Program-made: the position numbers and the translations under genes
The notes under the pieces: model-generated
Databases searched by the model: none
What the model was told of the DNA's origin: nothing
Seen by the model: the letters and a program-made list of their open reading frames with translations, nothing else
Shown here: piece by piece, positions 26,011-35,219 of the stretch
How the letters are laid out: each line of letters opens with the position of its first letter
Position numbering within the stretch: position 1 is the stretch's first letter
DNA from: JAHBVL01 sp963712055
GTDB taxonomy: Bacteria > Chloroflexota > Chloroflexia > Thermomicrobiales > UBA6265
DNA: 64,000 nt
Assembly (NCBI GenBank): GCA_963712055.1
Contig: CAVQGN010000007.1
Span: forward strand, 147,103 to 211,102
Reading direction: 5' to 3'

Positions 26011-27267
26011 CTAGCTCTGCGACACCTCAGCCGTCGAGCGCTCAACGATCGCAATGATTTCGTCGACTTCTTCCCTGGTTGTCACGAGGGGTGGGGCGAC
26101 GCCGATCCAGTCGTGGCCGGGGCGGGTGAGGAGGCCGTTCTTGCGGCAGGCGGCGTAGACCGCTTTGCCGATTGGTTCAGTGAAGGCGAGGGCGCGCATC
26201 ATACCGACGCCGCGGACTTCGGCGATGGCGGGTTGGCGGTCGCCGAGATCGCGAAGACCGTCGGCCAGGTAGTTGCCGACCGACTCGGCGTTGGCGATGA
26301 CGTCGTTGTCGAGGAGATAGCGAACGGCGGCCTCACCGACGGCGCAGGAAACGGGGTTGCCCCCGTAGGTGTGGCCGGAGAGGAACTGGATGCCGTCGGC
26401 GGGATCACCCCAGAAGGCTTGCGCGACCTTGTCGTTGATCAGGATAGCCGCCAGAGGAGCGTAACCGCCGCTGATTCCTTTGCCACAGGAGAGGATATCG
26501 GGCCAGACGCCAAACATCTCGGCGGCGAAGAGATGACCGGTGCGACCGAAACCGGTGATGATCTCATCGAAAATCAGGAGGACGTTGTATTTGTCGCAGA
26601 CCTCACGAAGCCGAGGGAAGTAGTCGGGATCGGGAACGCGCACGCCAGCTGAGAGCATGATCGGTTCGCAGATGACAGCAGCAATGCTATCCGGATTTTC
26701 GCCGACGATCGCTTCCTCGATGGCGTCAACGGATTTCGGTGAAACGTGGATGAAGCCTTCCGGATAGGGATCGTAGCGTGACTTCCATTCTGGTTGCGCG
26801 GACGCAGCGCCAGCGAATCCGGTGCTGCCGTGATATGACTGCCAGCGCGAGATGACCTTGTATTTCTTCGGACTGCCGGTCTGGGTGTGATATTGGCGGG
26901 CCATTTTGATGGCGAATTCGTTGGCTTCAGAACCGCCGGTGGCGAACTTGACCGTATTGAACTGCTCCGGGGTGATTTCGGAGAGGAGCTGGGCGAGTTT
27001 GATCGCGGGCGGATTCGTCGACATGGTTGGGGCGCTGAAGGAAAGGGTGCGCATCTGCTCGGCAGCGACATCGGCGAAATGGGCGACACCATGGCCGAGG
27101 TTGACGGTGAAGACGCCGGAGAGACCGTCGATGTACTCCTTGCCGGAGACATCCCAGACGCGCACGCCGGAACCCCGTTCGAGGATGAGGGGGTCGTGGC
27201 CGAACGACTTCATCTGGTTGAAATCGACCATGACTTTGGAGGTGTCGAGGGTTTTCTGGTCGGTCAT
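26011..27267 (-). CDS. Class III (omega) aminotransferase
   Basis: A 418-aa PLP enzyme of aminotransferase class III. Seen are the N-terminal substrate region (YIDGLSGVFTVNLGHG), FATGGSEANEFAIKMARQYH, the YHGSTGFAGAAS motif, LLIFDEIITGFGRTG with the PLP-ring Asp, and the lysine in LSCGKGISGGYAPLAA. Enzymes of this group transfer amino groups between omega-amino acids or amines and pyruvate or 2-oxoglutarate. Amino donor unknown. AAGGGG precedes the ATG. A stray copy of its last ~39 codons lies at 23862-23980. Confidence 0.9.
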   Translation of the reverse strand: MTDQKTLDTSKVMVDFNQMKSFGHDPLILERGSGVRVWDVSGKEYIDGLSGVFTVNLGHGVAHFADVAAEQMRTLSFSAPTMSTNPPAIKLAQLLSEITPEQFNTVKFATGGSEANEFAIKMARQYHTQTGSPKKYKVISRWQSYHGSTGFAGAASAQPEWKSRYDPYPEGFIHVSPKSVDAIEEAIVGENPDSIAAVICEPIMLSAGVRVPDPDYFPRLREVCDKYNVLLIFDEIITGFGRTGHLFAAEMFGVWPDILSCGKGISGGYAPLAAILINDKVAQAFWGDPADGIQFLSGHTYGGNPVSCAVGEAAVRYLLDNDVIANAESVGNYLADGLRDLGDRQPAIAEVRGVGMMRALAFTEPIGKAVYAACRKNGLLTRPGHDWIGVAPPLVTTREEVDEIIAIVERSTAEVSQS

Positions 27268-27426
27268 GTGAGGGTCCCCTTTTGGTGGTGAACGGTCGGC
27301 TGAAGCCGTTGCTGGGATTGTCGCATAGGGTTGATCGATCCGCCTTCACCCCAACCACTGTACTGGCATGAGTCCAGCCCTTGTTCGGCTCTCACCCTAA
27401 CTCCCGTGCGGTCCTCTGACATGGAT

Positions 27427-27446
27427 CTCTCCCAAATCCGGGAGAG
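27427..27446 (-). terminator. Short hairpin after the LLM gene
   Basis: CTCTCCC (27427-27433) pairs with GGGAGAG (27440-27446), five bases past the stop at 27452. The phrase CTCTCCCAAATCCGGGAGAG is a common dispersed intergenic element, so it may be both a repeat and a terminator. Confidence 0.55.
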
Positions 27447-27451
27447 GGCTC

Positions 27452-28426
27452 TTATTTGAAGAGGGGAAGGACCTTCTGGCCGAGGAGAGTGATGCCTTCG
27501 GCGGCGGTGGTGCCGTGGGGGGTGCCAAATTCGACGCGGGTGACGCCGGCCGAGAAGAGGTCTTCAGTTTGCCGGGTGATCTGGGCGGGGGTGCCGGAGA
27601 AGGCGAAGCGGTCGAGGATGGCGTCCGGTACGAGGGCGGCGGCTTCGTCGAGCGCTCCTTTGTCGACGAGCGTCGCGATCCGATTGAGTTCGAGGACGGA
27701 GCAATCGACCGAGGGGTCGAGCGGCGCAACGACAGGGAGATAGCGAGCGACTTCGCGCCGAGCGATCGCGCGGGCAGTGGCACCGTCCTCATCCACGACC
27801 GTGACAGCGCCGAAGCAGATACCGACTGGCGTTTCGGACTTCGCGCTGAGATAGCGCTGGATATAGGGGACGAGATCGGGGTTGGCGGAACCGCCGATCT
27901 TGACTTCGTCGGCGGCATCTGAGGCGAGGGCCAGCATCTGTGGTCCCCATGAGCCGATCAGCAGTGGAAGTTCCGGACGCAGGATCGGATAGAGGAGTTG
28001 CAGGTCTGCCGGGAGGCTGAAACGTTTGCCGCTGTAGCCGGTTGTGTCTCCTGCGAGCAGGCGCTGGATGATGGCGATGGCGTCCCGCATGTCGGCGATC
28101 GGGGTGGTCGAATGCACACCAAGCGGTTCGAGCCAGGCGCCGCGCACAAGCCCGAGATACGCGCGACCGTTGGAGGCGTGATCGAGCATGGCGATCTGGC
28201 CGGCGATTTCGACGGGGTGGATGAGATACGGGTTGAGCCCAGCCGGGCCGATCCGGACGCGGGTGGTGGATCGTGCGATTTCGAGAAGCGGAACGATCGC
28301 GGGCTGGAATCCGAGGTCGGCATAGACGCTGATTCCATCGAAACCGAGATTTTCGGCCAGCTGGGCGAGCGCTCGATACTCGGACAGTGATTTGTTGCCT
28401 TGCAGGGCGATCGTGATCTGGTTCAT
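27452..28426 (-). CDS. LLM-class (F420-type) oxidoreductase
   Basis: A 324-aa luciferase-like monooxygenase-family protein, closest in layout to F420-dependent methylenetetrahydromethanopterin reductase-like enzymes. Seen are ALAQLAENLGFDGISVYADLGFQ, RIGPAGLNPYLIHPVEIAGQIAMLD, YLGLVRGAW, LLIGSWGPQMLALASDAADEVKIGG and a C-terminal GVTRVEFGTPHG. Substrate unknown. The start is the ATG at 28426 (MNQITIALQG), where the family similarity begins. Alone on its strand and divergent from a small plus-strand gene 60 bases away. Confidence 0.85.
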   Translation of the reverse strand: MNQITIALQGNKSLSEYRALAQLAENLGFDGISVYADLGFQPAIVPLLEIARSTTRVRIGPAGLNPYLIHPVEIAGQIAMLDHASNGRAYLGLVRGAWLEPLGVHSTTPIADMRDAIAIIQRLLAGDTTGYSGKRFSLPADLQLLYPILRPELPLLIGSWGPQMLALASDAADEVKIGGSANPDLVPYIQRYLSAKSETPVGICFGAVTVVDEDGATARAIARREVARYLPVVAPLDPSVDCSVLELNRIATLVDKGALDEAAALVPDAILDRFAFSGTPAQITRQTEDLFSAGVTRVEFGTPHGTTAAEGITLLGQKVLPLFK

Positions 28427-28485
28427 GCTCTGGATCTCTGTCCTCGGAACGGATCGATGTGGTTTCAACGTGGAGAAGATAGTCG

Positions 28486-28815
28486 ATGGAGAGTGCAAGC
28501 GGAGGCGAGTTTAACCTGGCCAATCTGAGGGTCACGGTCGATTCGATAGGTGGGCGGTCGGTGTGCGGATTGCAGGTGGGTGATTACTTCGAAGTGAACG
28601 AGAGCAGTAGGGTGTCGATCCCGGCCGGGAAACACTTTTGCCTGTTTGCGATGGCGGCGATTTTTCCGTTGCTCCCGGCGAAAATGCGGGCGCTCGATGC
28701 GAACGACTGGTTGGCGGTGGATAGTCTGGTTGCCTGCCCCGATCCTGAGGAACGGCTGGTGATGCGGATCGAGCGGATCGGAAATGAGCGCTTGCTGCGG
28801 GACGAACTGACCTAG
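28486..28815 (+). CDS. TIGR04076-like small protein
   Basis: A 109-aa protein resembling the TIGR04076 family: VTVDSIGGRSVCGLQVGDYF at the start, SIPAGKHFCLFAMAAIFPLLPA in the middle and VACPDPEERLVMRIERI at the end. The family has conserved cysteines and no known function. GGAGAAG lies eight bases before the ATG. It is 140 bases upstream of xylose isomerase and might share its transcript. Confidence 0.7.
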   Translation: MESASGGEFNLANLRVTVDSIGGRSVCGLQVGDYFEVNESSRVSIPAGKHFCLFAMAAIFPLLPAKMRALDANDWLAVDSLVACPDPEERLVMRIERIGNERLLRDELT

Positions 28816-28954
28816 TTTTCGAACCGGCGGTAGATTCGTGAGCGGATAGTATCCAGCAGGCTGGCAATCTCCAGAGGTGACACCTGACCATAGGGGATGG
28901 TGGAAGTATCATTTCGGTCAGTGAGCAATTTCAACGAGGAGAAAGGGCCGAACA

Positions 28955-30127
28955 ATGGCAGGTTATGATCCAGTCAAAGAGGACAAGTTCAGTTTCGGGT
29001 TGTGGACGGTTGGGTGGATCGGGCGAGATCCTTTTGGCGACGCCACCCGACCGACGCTCAACCCTGAGTATTCCGTTCAGAAGTTGAGTGAGCTGGGCGC
29101 ATGGGGTGTCAATTTCCATGACAACGATCTCGTGCCGTTCGGGGCGTCTGCAGCCGAACGTGATCGGATCGTTAGAGGTTTTCGCCAGGCTCTGGATGAC
29201 CATGGCATGGTGGTGCCGATGGCGACAGTCAATCTGTTCACCCATCCTGTGTTCAAGGATGGAGCGTTCACGTCGGCGGATGCGGCGGTGCGAGCGTTTG
29301 CGACCCAGAAGACGATGCAAGCAATTGATCTCGGCGTCGAGCTGGGTGCCAGCACGTTTGTCCTGTGGGGTGGTCGGGAAGGCGCTGAGAGTGACGGTTA
29401 CCGGGACGCGCGCGATCCGTATGGCCGATTCCGGGAGGCGCTCAACTTCCTGTGCGGCTATGTGAAGGACCAGGGGTACGATCTGCGCTTCGCCCTCGAA
29501 CCCAAACCGAATGAACCCCGGGGCGATCTCTACTTCCCGACGGTTGGCCATTCGCTGCATTTCATCACGACTCTCGATCATCCAGAGATGGTCGGCATGA
29601 ATCCGGAGTTTGCGCATGAGACCATGGCTGGACTCAATTTCGTGCATGCGCTAGGGCAGGTCATCGAAGCTGGCAAGCTCTTCCATATCGACCTGAACGA
29701 TCAGGTGATGGGTCGATACGATCAGGATTTCCGTTTCGGCGCAGAGAACCCGAAACGCGCGTTCTTTGTCGTCAAGTTACTCGAGGACTCTGGCTACGAT
29801 GGCCCCAGGCACTTTGATGCACATGCTTACCGAACTGAGGACGAAACCGGTGTGTGGGCCTTTGCACGGGGATGCATGCGTACCTATCTCATCCTAAGAG
29901 AGAAGGTGGACAGGTTCCGGCAAGATGCCGAGATTCAGGGTGTCCTGGGCGAGCTGCGGGCAATGGACGAGGGGTTCGATGGACCTACGGTGGCCGGGGG
30001 ATATGCCGCAAATCAAGCCGCAGCACTCGCTGGCTTTGAATTTGATCCGGATGCGCTCGGACAGCGGGGCCGGCGAGGTGAGGAGCTCGATCAACTCATC
30101 ATGGAGTTGTTGCTAGGGGTGCGCTGA
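28955..30127 (+). CDS. xylA: Xylose isomerase (short, class I type)
   Basis: A 390-aa TIM-barrel isomerase of the short class found in Actinobacteria. Catalytic and metal-ligand motifs are complete: VNFHDNDLVPFG (catalytic His and Asp), FALEPKPNEPRGD (Glu and Lys), MNPEFAHETMAG, HIDLNDQ and RHFDAHAYRTED. It converts D-xylose to D-xylulose (or glucose to fructose). AGGAGAAAGGG precedes the ATG. No xylulokinase or transporter is present in the window. A strong hairpin follows. Confidence 0.95.
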   Translation: MAGYDPVKEDKFSFGLWTVGWIGRDPFGDATRPTLNPEYSVQKLSELGAWGVNFHDNDLVPFGASAAERDRIVRGFRQALDDHGMVVPMATVNLFTHPVFKDGAFTSADAAVRAFATQKTMQAIDLGVELGASTFVLWGGREGAESDGYRDARDPYGRFREALNFLCGYVKDQGYDLRFALEPKPNEPRGDLYFPTVGHSLHFITTLDHPEMVGMNPEFAHETMAGLNFVHALGQVIEAGKLFHIDLNDQVMGRYDQDFRFGAENPKRAFFVVKLLEDSGYDGPRHFDAHAYRTEDETGVWAFARGCMRTYLILREKVDRFRQDAEIQGVLGELRAMDEGFDGPTVAGGYAANQAAALAGFEFDPDALGQRGRRGEELDQLIMELLLGVR

Positions 30128-30155
30128 GTCTGTTCATTCAGGTAAGTCAGTGATA

Positions 30156-30186
30156 GAGGAGCCGGGTGGAATTCACCCGGCTCCTC
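30156..30186. terminator. Hairpin terminator between xylA and a convergent gene
   Basis: A perfect 13-bp stem (GAGGAGCCGGGTG at 30156-30168, complement at 30174-30186) with a GAATT loop lies between convergent stops at 30127 and 30209, so it can act in both directions. Confidence 0.85.
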
Positions 30187-30208
30187 CGTGCGACTAGGTC
30201 TTGCCTTT

Positions 30209-31603
30209 CTAGAGATCGGCGATCTCTGGGCAGGTCGCCTCGAGTTCGGCATAGACCTGATCGGCAACGCCGCCTTCGTCGAAGATCGCGACCACGGCCT
30301 GGGCTTCGGTCTGGGCGATCAGCGCCGTGACCGTGTTGTTCGATTCAACCGCATCAGCGAGTTTGCTGATGGCGCTCGACATGGCGGTGAAATACTCGGT
30401 GACGAAGAGGTCGTTGAGCGCCTGCGCAGCAACCGGTGGGTTGCTATCAGTCTGCTCCTGAGCATAGACCGTGAACTGCTCGGCAGCGGCGCGGAGTGCA
30501 ACCGGATCGAGAGACGATGGATCGTCGCTGGAAAGTGGAGCGACGAGTTCAGCCGATGCATTGACTCGGTCGAAGAGATCGAGTGCCCAGGCTTCGAGTC
30601 CGATGCAGTCAGGATTACTCGATGTTGTGGCTGGCGTGGCGACCGATCCGCCTGCTACTGGTGATGCACCAGCCGCCAGATCTGCAACCACGATCGACCG
30701 ACTATAGCCATCGCCAAACGTGATCTGTGCGACCGGAATGTCCGCAAAGACCTGGAAGACGATTGAGCCACGCTGTTCGGCGCCTGGTTGGAGATCGATG
30801 TAGTCATAGCTCGGGAGACCGATCGACTCGGTTGACGCGAATGCGTTTTCGAGCAAGAAGCCCTGGTCGTCAGTGGCCGAGAAGTCTCCCGGACTCGCCG
30901 AGACGACGCCAGGCGTGTTGTTTACAACCGTGACATCGAGGAGAACGTAGCGTGTCCCTCGCGCAGGAGCGTCGAATTCTTCGAAGTCCTCCCACGGATC
31001 GGAAATGCCGTTGACAGTCACGGTCAAAGCGGCATCGCCATTCGAGCCGAGGACTGAAACCGGGGTCCCGGCGGCAGCGAGTTCTTCTCGCAGGTCGAGC
31101 ACGGTGATCCGAACCTCGAAGTCGGGCGAGTAGACGATCCGCTCGATCGAAGAGTCATTGAAGACCTCGAAAAGCAGAACTCCTGTGGCATCGGTGCCGG
31201 GAGCGAGGGCATCGAGGTATTCGAGGATGATCGGGGCGTCCGCTTCAGTCAATGAGACATAGCTGTAACTGGCGACAAATCCGTCTGAATCGATGGCGCG
31301 GAAACTGCCGGGATCGAGCGCGAACGGTCGACTGGCGGAGTTAGCTACGGTCACATCGACCAAGGCGTAGTGGTAGCCGCGTTGGGGCTCACCGTAGGTG
31401 CGGTCATAGCCTTCGAACGGTTCGACGACTTCGTTGACCGTGACTGTGCCAATTTCCGACCCATCCTGGGCGAAAATCGGGACCGCCGTGCCAATCGCTG
31501 GTCCGGCAGTTGTTGCTGTTGTCTGAGCGTGGGTGACGCCCATTGGAGCAATCAGCGCCCCCAGAAGCGCAAACACGAATCCCATTAGAACGAATCGGCG
31601 CAT
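30209..31603 (-). CDS. Secreted protein with two DUF4352-like domains
   Basis: A 464-aa protein with a Sec signal peptide (VLMGFVFALLGALIAPMG, cleavage likely after THA). Residues about 35-180 and 185-320 are two immunoglobulin-like DUF4352-type domains; both show the phrase (G)YHYALVDVTVANS / TRYVLLDVTVVNNTPG and a later GVLLFEVF / GSIVFQVF strand. A spacer rich in small residues leads to a helical C-terminal region (about 345-464) unlike the rest. The ATG follows AAGGAG. The fold is typical of extracellular adhesion or regulation proteins; no catalytic motif is visible. Confidence 0.75.
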   Translation of the reverse strand: MRRFVLMGFVFALLGALIAPMGVTHAQTTATTAGPAIGTAVPIFAQDGSEIGTVTVNEVVEPFEGYDRTYGEPQRGYHYALVDVTVANSASRPFALDPGSFRAIDSDGFVASYSYVSLTEADAPIILEYLDALAPGTDATGVLLFEVFNDSSIERIVYSPDFEVRITVLDLREELAAAGTPVSVLGSNGDAALTVTVNGISDPWEDFEEFDAPARGTRYVLLDVTVVNNTPGVVSASPGDFSATDDQGFLLENAFASTESIGLPSYDYIDLQPGAEQRGSIVFQVFADIPVAQITFGDGYSRSIVVADLAAGASPVAGGSVATPATTSSNPDCIGLEAWALDLFDRVNASAELVAPLSSDDPSSLDPVALRAAAEQFTVYAQEQTDSNPPVAAQALNDLFVTEYFTAMSSAISKLADAVESNNTVTALIAQTEAQAVVAIFDEGGVADQVYAELEATCPEIADL

Positions 31604-31875
31604 GGTGCAGATCTCCTTCTGAACACAAGGTTGACGTTTCGAACACTGTCCGTCTCATTACGGTACACCGTGCCTGATGCGTTGGCAACCGTTTGCATGT
31701 GAGCGTCCACAAAGGGGCGGATAGGGAGATTTGATGAGATTTGGCGCTTTTAGTCTCCAAATCGCCGCTTAATAGATAGAGGGCTTTTTCAAACAATGTG
31801 TTGCACGCATGCTTCAGGCTCGGTGGACGCCGTAGTCCGGTGCGTGTGCGACCGTGGAGCCAGGGGGTGGCGACG

Positions 31876-32061
31876 ATGACCGAAATCGACCAGGTGAATA
31901 TGGAACCGGGAAGTGTGTTCGAGGTTATGACCCGGCAGAAGGTGGAGCGGTTGGCTGAGGATGTGAAGGAGATCCGGGACCGGATCAACAATCTCTTCTG
32001 GCTGATTGCCGCGACGGTGGTACTGGACGTGATTTCAGGTCTGGCCGGGGTGGGTCGATGA
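31876..32061 (+). CDS. Small membrane protein preceding the terminase
   Basis: A 61-aa protein with an N-terminal amphipathic helix (VMTRQKVERLAEDVKEIRDRINN) and one transmembrane segment (LFWLIAATVVLDVISGLAGV). Small proteins of this shape are common in phage head or lysis modules, but no family is recognised. Its stop lies three bases before the terminase start, indicating co-transcription. I use the ATG at 31876; the upstream part of the frame has arginine-rich, non-coding character. Confidence 0.55.
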   Translation: MTEIDQVNMEPGSVFEVMTRQKVERLAEDVKEIRDRINNLFWLIAATVVLDVISGLAGVGR

Positions 32062-32064
32062 CGA

Positions 32065-33597
32065 TTGGGCCTTGGAACGACGGAAGGTAAAGAAAAGCGA
32101 CTGCCCAGCGCTGCGCAATGTGACCACGACCTGGACATCTTTCTGGAAGAGACATTTTCGCGCTACAGGCTGAGATCGTATCAACTCGAACCAGCCCGGG
32201 CGATCGTGCGCAGTGTGCGCCGGAATGAGGGTTTCCAATTCGGAGTGGTCTTCAGTCGGCAGTCGGGCAAAGACGAGCTCCTGAGCCAGGTGCTCGCCTA
32301 TCTCCTATGGACCTACAAGGATGAAGGCGGTTCGATCGTGGTCACGGCGCCATCGTTCAAACCGCAGGCGGCGACGATGGCGGAGCGATTGCTCGATCGC
32401 TTGAGCGAAGCGGAGTTGCCCGGGGTCAAATCGAAACAGGGGTATGTGGTGACCTGCAACCGGGCCAATGTGCGATTTCTGTCGGCGTCACCGCGGGCGA
32501 GCACGCGCGGTCAGACCGCCAGTCTTCTCCTGGTGGCGAACGAAGCGCAGAACATCGACACCGCCACCTGGGACGCCGTGTTCGATCCAATGGCGGCGAC
32601 GACGAATGCGACCACCCTCTTCATGGGAACCGTCTGGACCCAGGAGACACTGCTCGCGCGGCAGATGCGTTATTTCGAGGAACGCGAGCGACGGGATGGG
32701 GTCAAACGGCTCTGGAAAGTCGACTGGAAAACGGTCGCGACCATTTTGCCGGCCTACGGCGACAGGGTCCGGGAACGGATCGAGCAGCTTGGGATCGACC
32801 ATCCCTATGTCAAAACGGAATACATGCTCGAGGAACTCGATGGCGCGGGAGGGCTGTTTGGTCCGCAACGGTTGGCGATGCTCCAGGGTGACCACAAGCG
32901 ACGCTTTTCCGCCGATCCATTCCGGCGCTATGCCTTGCTGATCGATGTTGCCGGAGAGGATGAAACCGTCATGCGACCGGGCGTGTTCGATCCCGAAGCG
33001 CGGCGCGATGCGACGGCAGTGACGGTGGTCGATATTGGTGCCAAAGACCGCCGCTGGCGTGGAGGATTGAGTGACGGTGACTTGCCTGTCTACCGGGTGG
33101 TCGATCGGATTGCGTGGACCGGTGAACGACACAGCGACTTGCATGAACGGCTTGTGCATCTGGCCCGGGAGACCTGGAAAGCGTCGGCCGTCGTGATCGA
33201 TAGCACCGGGGTTGGAGCGGGGTTGGCGTCGTTTCTGGCCGGAACACTGGAACGGCGATCGGGGCGATGGCCGCCAATTCAGGTGGTGCCGTTTCAGTTC
33301 ACTCGTCCGAGCAAGAGCAAACTCGGCTGGGACTTCACAGCGCTGATCGACCATGGGCGATTCAAGGAATACCGGGAAACGGCGCGGCCGGGATCGGATG
33401 AAGCGCTGGTGACCGATGTCTATTGGTCGCAACTCCGGTCGATCCATTACGAGATCGCCGACGGTCCCGGGAAAGCAATGACCTGGGCGGCGAAGCATGG
33501 TCACGACGATCTGGTCCTGAGCGCGGCACTGGTGTCGAAGTTGGAAGACCTCAAACTGCAGCCACGGCAAGCGCGTGGTCACGTCGAGGGCGGATAA
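32065..33597 (+). CDS. Phage terminase large subunit
   Basis: A 510-aa terminase-like protein. The ATPase half has an adenine-proximal Q motif region (RLRSYQLEPARAIVRS), Walker A FSRQSGKDELL near residue 74 (Asp after the Lys instead of Ser/Thr) and a Walker B-like LLLVANEAQN near 153, with Asn where most have Asp. The nuclease half shows acidic residues in LLIDVAGED, VVIDSTGVGAGL and GHDDLVLSAAL. These proteins cut and pump phage DNA into capsids. The start appears to be the TTG at 32065, just after the small upstream gene; the nearby ATG at 32058 runs into a stop. It lies upstream of a 114-aa gene, but no portal or protease follows. Confidence 0.85.
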   Translation: MGLGTTEGKEKRLPSAAQCDHDLDIFLEETFSRYRLRSYQLEPARAIVRSVRRNEGFQFGVVFSRQSGKDELLSQVLAYLLWTYKDEGGSIVVTAPSFKPQAATMAERLLDRLSEAELPGVKSKQGYVVTCNRANVRFLSASPRASTRGQTASLLLVANEAQNIDTATWDAVFDPMAATTNATTLFMGTVWTQETLLARQMRYFEERERRDGVKRLWKVDWKTVATILPAYGDRVRERIEQLGIDHPYVKTEYMLEELDGAGGLFGPQRLAMLQGDHKRRFSADPFRRYALLIDVAGEDETVMRPGVFDPEARRDATAVTVVDIGAKDRRWRGGLSDGDLPVYRVVDRIAWTGERHSDLHERLVHLARETWKASAVVIDSTGVGAGLASFLAGTLERRSGRWPPIQVVPFQFTRPSKSKLGWDFTALIDHGRFKEYRETARPGSDEALVTDVYWSQLRSIHYEIADGPGKAMTWAAKHGHDDLVLSAALVSKLEDLKLQPRQARGHVEGG

Positions 33598-33601
33598 ACA
33601 G

Positions 33602-33946
33602 ATGGAGGGTGCATTGAACGAAAACGAGATCACAACGGGTGAGGATTTTCAGTCGGCCGATGCCGAAAGCGGGACCGGTGAGCACGTTGAGCGGTTCCGA
33701 GAGTTGATCCTGAAAGCGAATCCCGATGTGGTGCCGGAGATGGTCCGCGGCGAGACGCTGGAGACGTTGCTCGATTCCGTCGAACCGGCGCGATCAGCAT
33801 TTGCTGGACTGGTCGAGCGGTTGGCGAATCAGTCGACCCGGAGCGCGGTTTCGGTTCCAGCGGGTGGATCGATGGCTCCAGGGATCGATATCGACCTGCT
33901 GCCGCCGATCGAAAAGGTGCGGAGGGGACTCGGGCGGGTCCGGTAG
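33602..33946 (+). CDS. Small acidic phage-module protein
   Basis: A 114-aa acidic protein (MEGALNENEITTGEDFQSAD) with a helical middle (HVERFRELILKANPDVVPEM) and a C-terminal LPPIEKVRRGLGRVR. It begins five bases after the terminase stop, with GAGGGCGG upstream. Position and composition would suit a head or scaffold-type factor, but no family is recognised. It ends two bases before the convergent gene at 33948, the point where the phage module is interrupted. Confidence 0.55.
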   Translation: MEGALNENEITTGEDFQSADAESGTGEHVERFRELILKANPDVVPEMVRGETLETLLDSVEPARSAFAGLVERLANQSTRSAVSVPAGGSMAPGIDIDLLPPIEKVRRGLGRVR

Positions 33947-33947
33947 G

Positions 33948-35219
33948 CTATCCCTCTCCGAGACAGCCGTCGATAAGCGGGTGAAGTTGCCAGCTGTTCT
34001 CTGGTCGTTGTTGACGGTCGTGATTCGTCCGTTGCTCTGGATTCAACGATCGAAGTTGTGGTTCCGATAGTCCAGGAAGGTCTGGAAAGCGGAGGTCGGG
34101 TGGTGGCGGGGCGGCGCTGAGATGACGGCACCAGCGGTCAGAGAAGTCGCGCACGGTTTGCTCGATTTGTGGAGATAACCGTTTGGTGGGGTCGTAGCCA
34201 CCGGAGAGTTCGAATGGTAACTGGACGTGCTGGATCGCTTTGACGGGGTGGAGTTCGGTGTGCCCGGCATGGCCAGCATCCCACGTCCACCGGCCAATGA
34301 CGATGTACGGTTCTCCGATTGAAATCTGTTTGGCGATCGGGCCCGTGACTGCGAGATCATCATAGGCCTGAGCCGCTGCCCACGCCGCCGCCAATGCCGC
34401 AGCCATTGCCGGAGCAAGGGCGAGAGCGATGGCTGCTGCGATCAGATGGTGGATGATCGCGCAGATGGCTTTTCCGATACCGAAAGGGATCCAACCGAGG
34501 ACCGCGCGGCAGATTTGGCCAGCGGCGGGTGCTCCGCTTCCGGGTGGTTTGAGCTGCATGATCTCGAGGAATGGCTTGAGCGCCTGGCAGACGAAGAAGA
34601 TCCGGGACCCTTCGCATTCACAATGGATGATGGGGATTGCCACCGCAGAGTTGTCTGGATGTGGCGGATATTCGGTCCAGAGTTTGTGGAGATTGTCCTG
34701 GTGCTGATGGTGATAGATCGCTCCCGTTTCGTCAAAACGATAGAGCACGCCATAGCCATCGACCGGACTGAATTGTGACGGTTCCTTGGGTGCAGGCAAC
34801 AGCGTTGGGCTGGGACTCGGGTCGACAAGGAGCGGGCCGAAGACGGGATTGTTGGCGACGACTTTGTCGCGGACGACATGCGGTTCGGGGCGAAAGGTGC
34901 TGCTGAGGAACGCCTGGAAATCTCTGGCCTGATAGGGCAAGGGAACCATGTTGAAGGAAAAATCGTTGTCGATTTCAGCGAACCCCGACTTCTCATAACC
35001 GACTTCCTCGATCCCAACAACGAATCCGATGGCGCACACATCATCGCCACCGGCGAGACAGACGAGTTTCCCGCCGAGCAGGTATTCGCAAAGCGCGAAC
35101 TCCCCGATCTCCGCAAATCCTGCATCGAGAAAGCCGGGAACATCCCGGTAGTCTTTGCGATCGACGCAATGGGTGTACTGGCCTGGTGGATGCATGATGG
35201 GTCCGCTGGGTCCGGCCAT
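33948..35219 (-). CDS. Hypothetical protein with central hydrophobic region
   Basis: A 423-aa protein with several cysteines in the N-terminal half (THCVDRKD, ICRAVLGWIP, HCECEG) and an alanine-rich membrane-like stretch (AAAIALALAPAMAAALAAAWAA) near residues 265-290. The C-terminal third contains a GEPYIVIGRWTWDAGH segment. No family is recognised. Its ATG overlaps the stop of the upstream gene at 35219 (ATGA), so the two are an operon. They separate the two halves of the phage module. Confidence 0.6.
   Translation of the reverse strand: MAGPSGPIMHPPGQYTHCVDRKDYRDVPGFLDAGFAEIGEFALCEYLLGGKLVCLAGGDDVCAIGFVVGIEEVGYEKSGFAEIDNDFSFNMVPLPYQARDFQAFLSSTFRPEPHVVRDKVVANNPVFGPLLVDPSPSPTLLPAPKEPSQFSPVDGYGVLYRFDETGAIYHHQHQDNLHKLWTEYPPHPDNSAVAIPIIHCECEGSRIFFVCQALKPFLEIMQLKPPGSGAPAAGQICRAVLGWIPFGIGKAICAIIHHLIAAAIALALAPAMAAALAAAWAAAQAYDDLAVTGPIAKQISIGEPYIVIGRWTWDAGHAGHTELHPVKAIQHVQLPFELSGGYDPTKRLSPQIEQTVRDFSDRWCRHLSAAPPPPDLRFPDLPGLSEPQLRSLNPEQRTNHDRQQRPENSWQLHPLIDGCLGEG

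Noticed and set aside
31798..31875. A tRNA 3' end as phage attachment site before the terminase genes
   Set aside because: The stretch reads like the translated tail of a tRNA in one frame, but there is no GGTTCGA-type T loop and no acceptor pairing.
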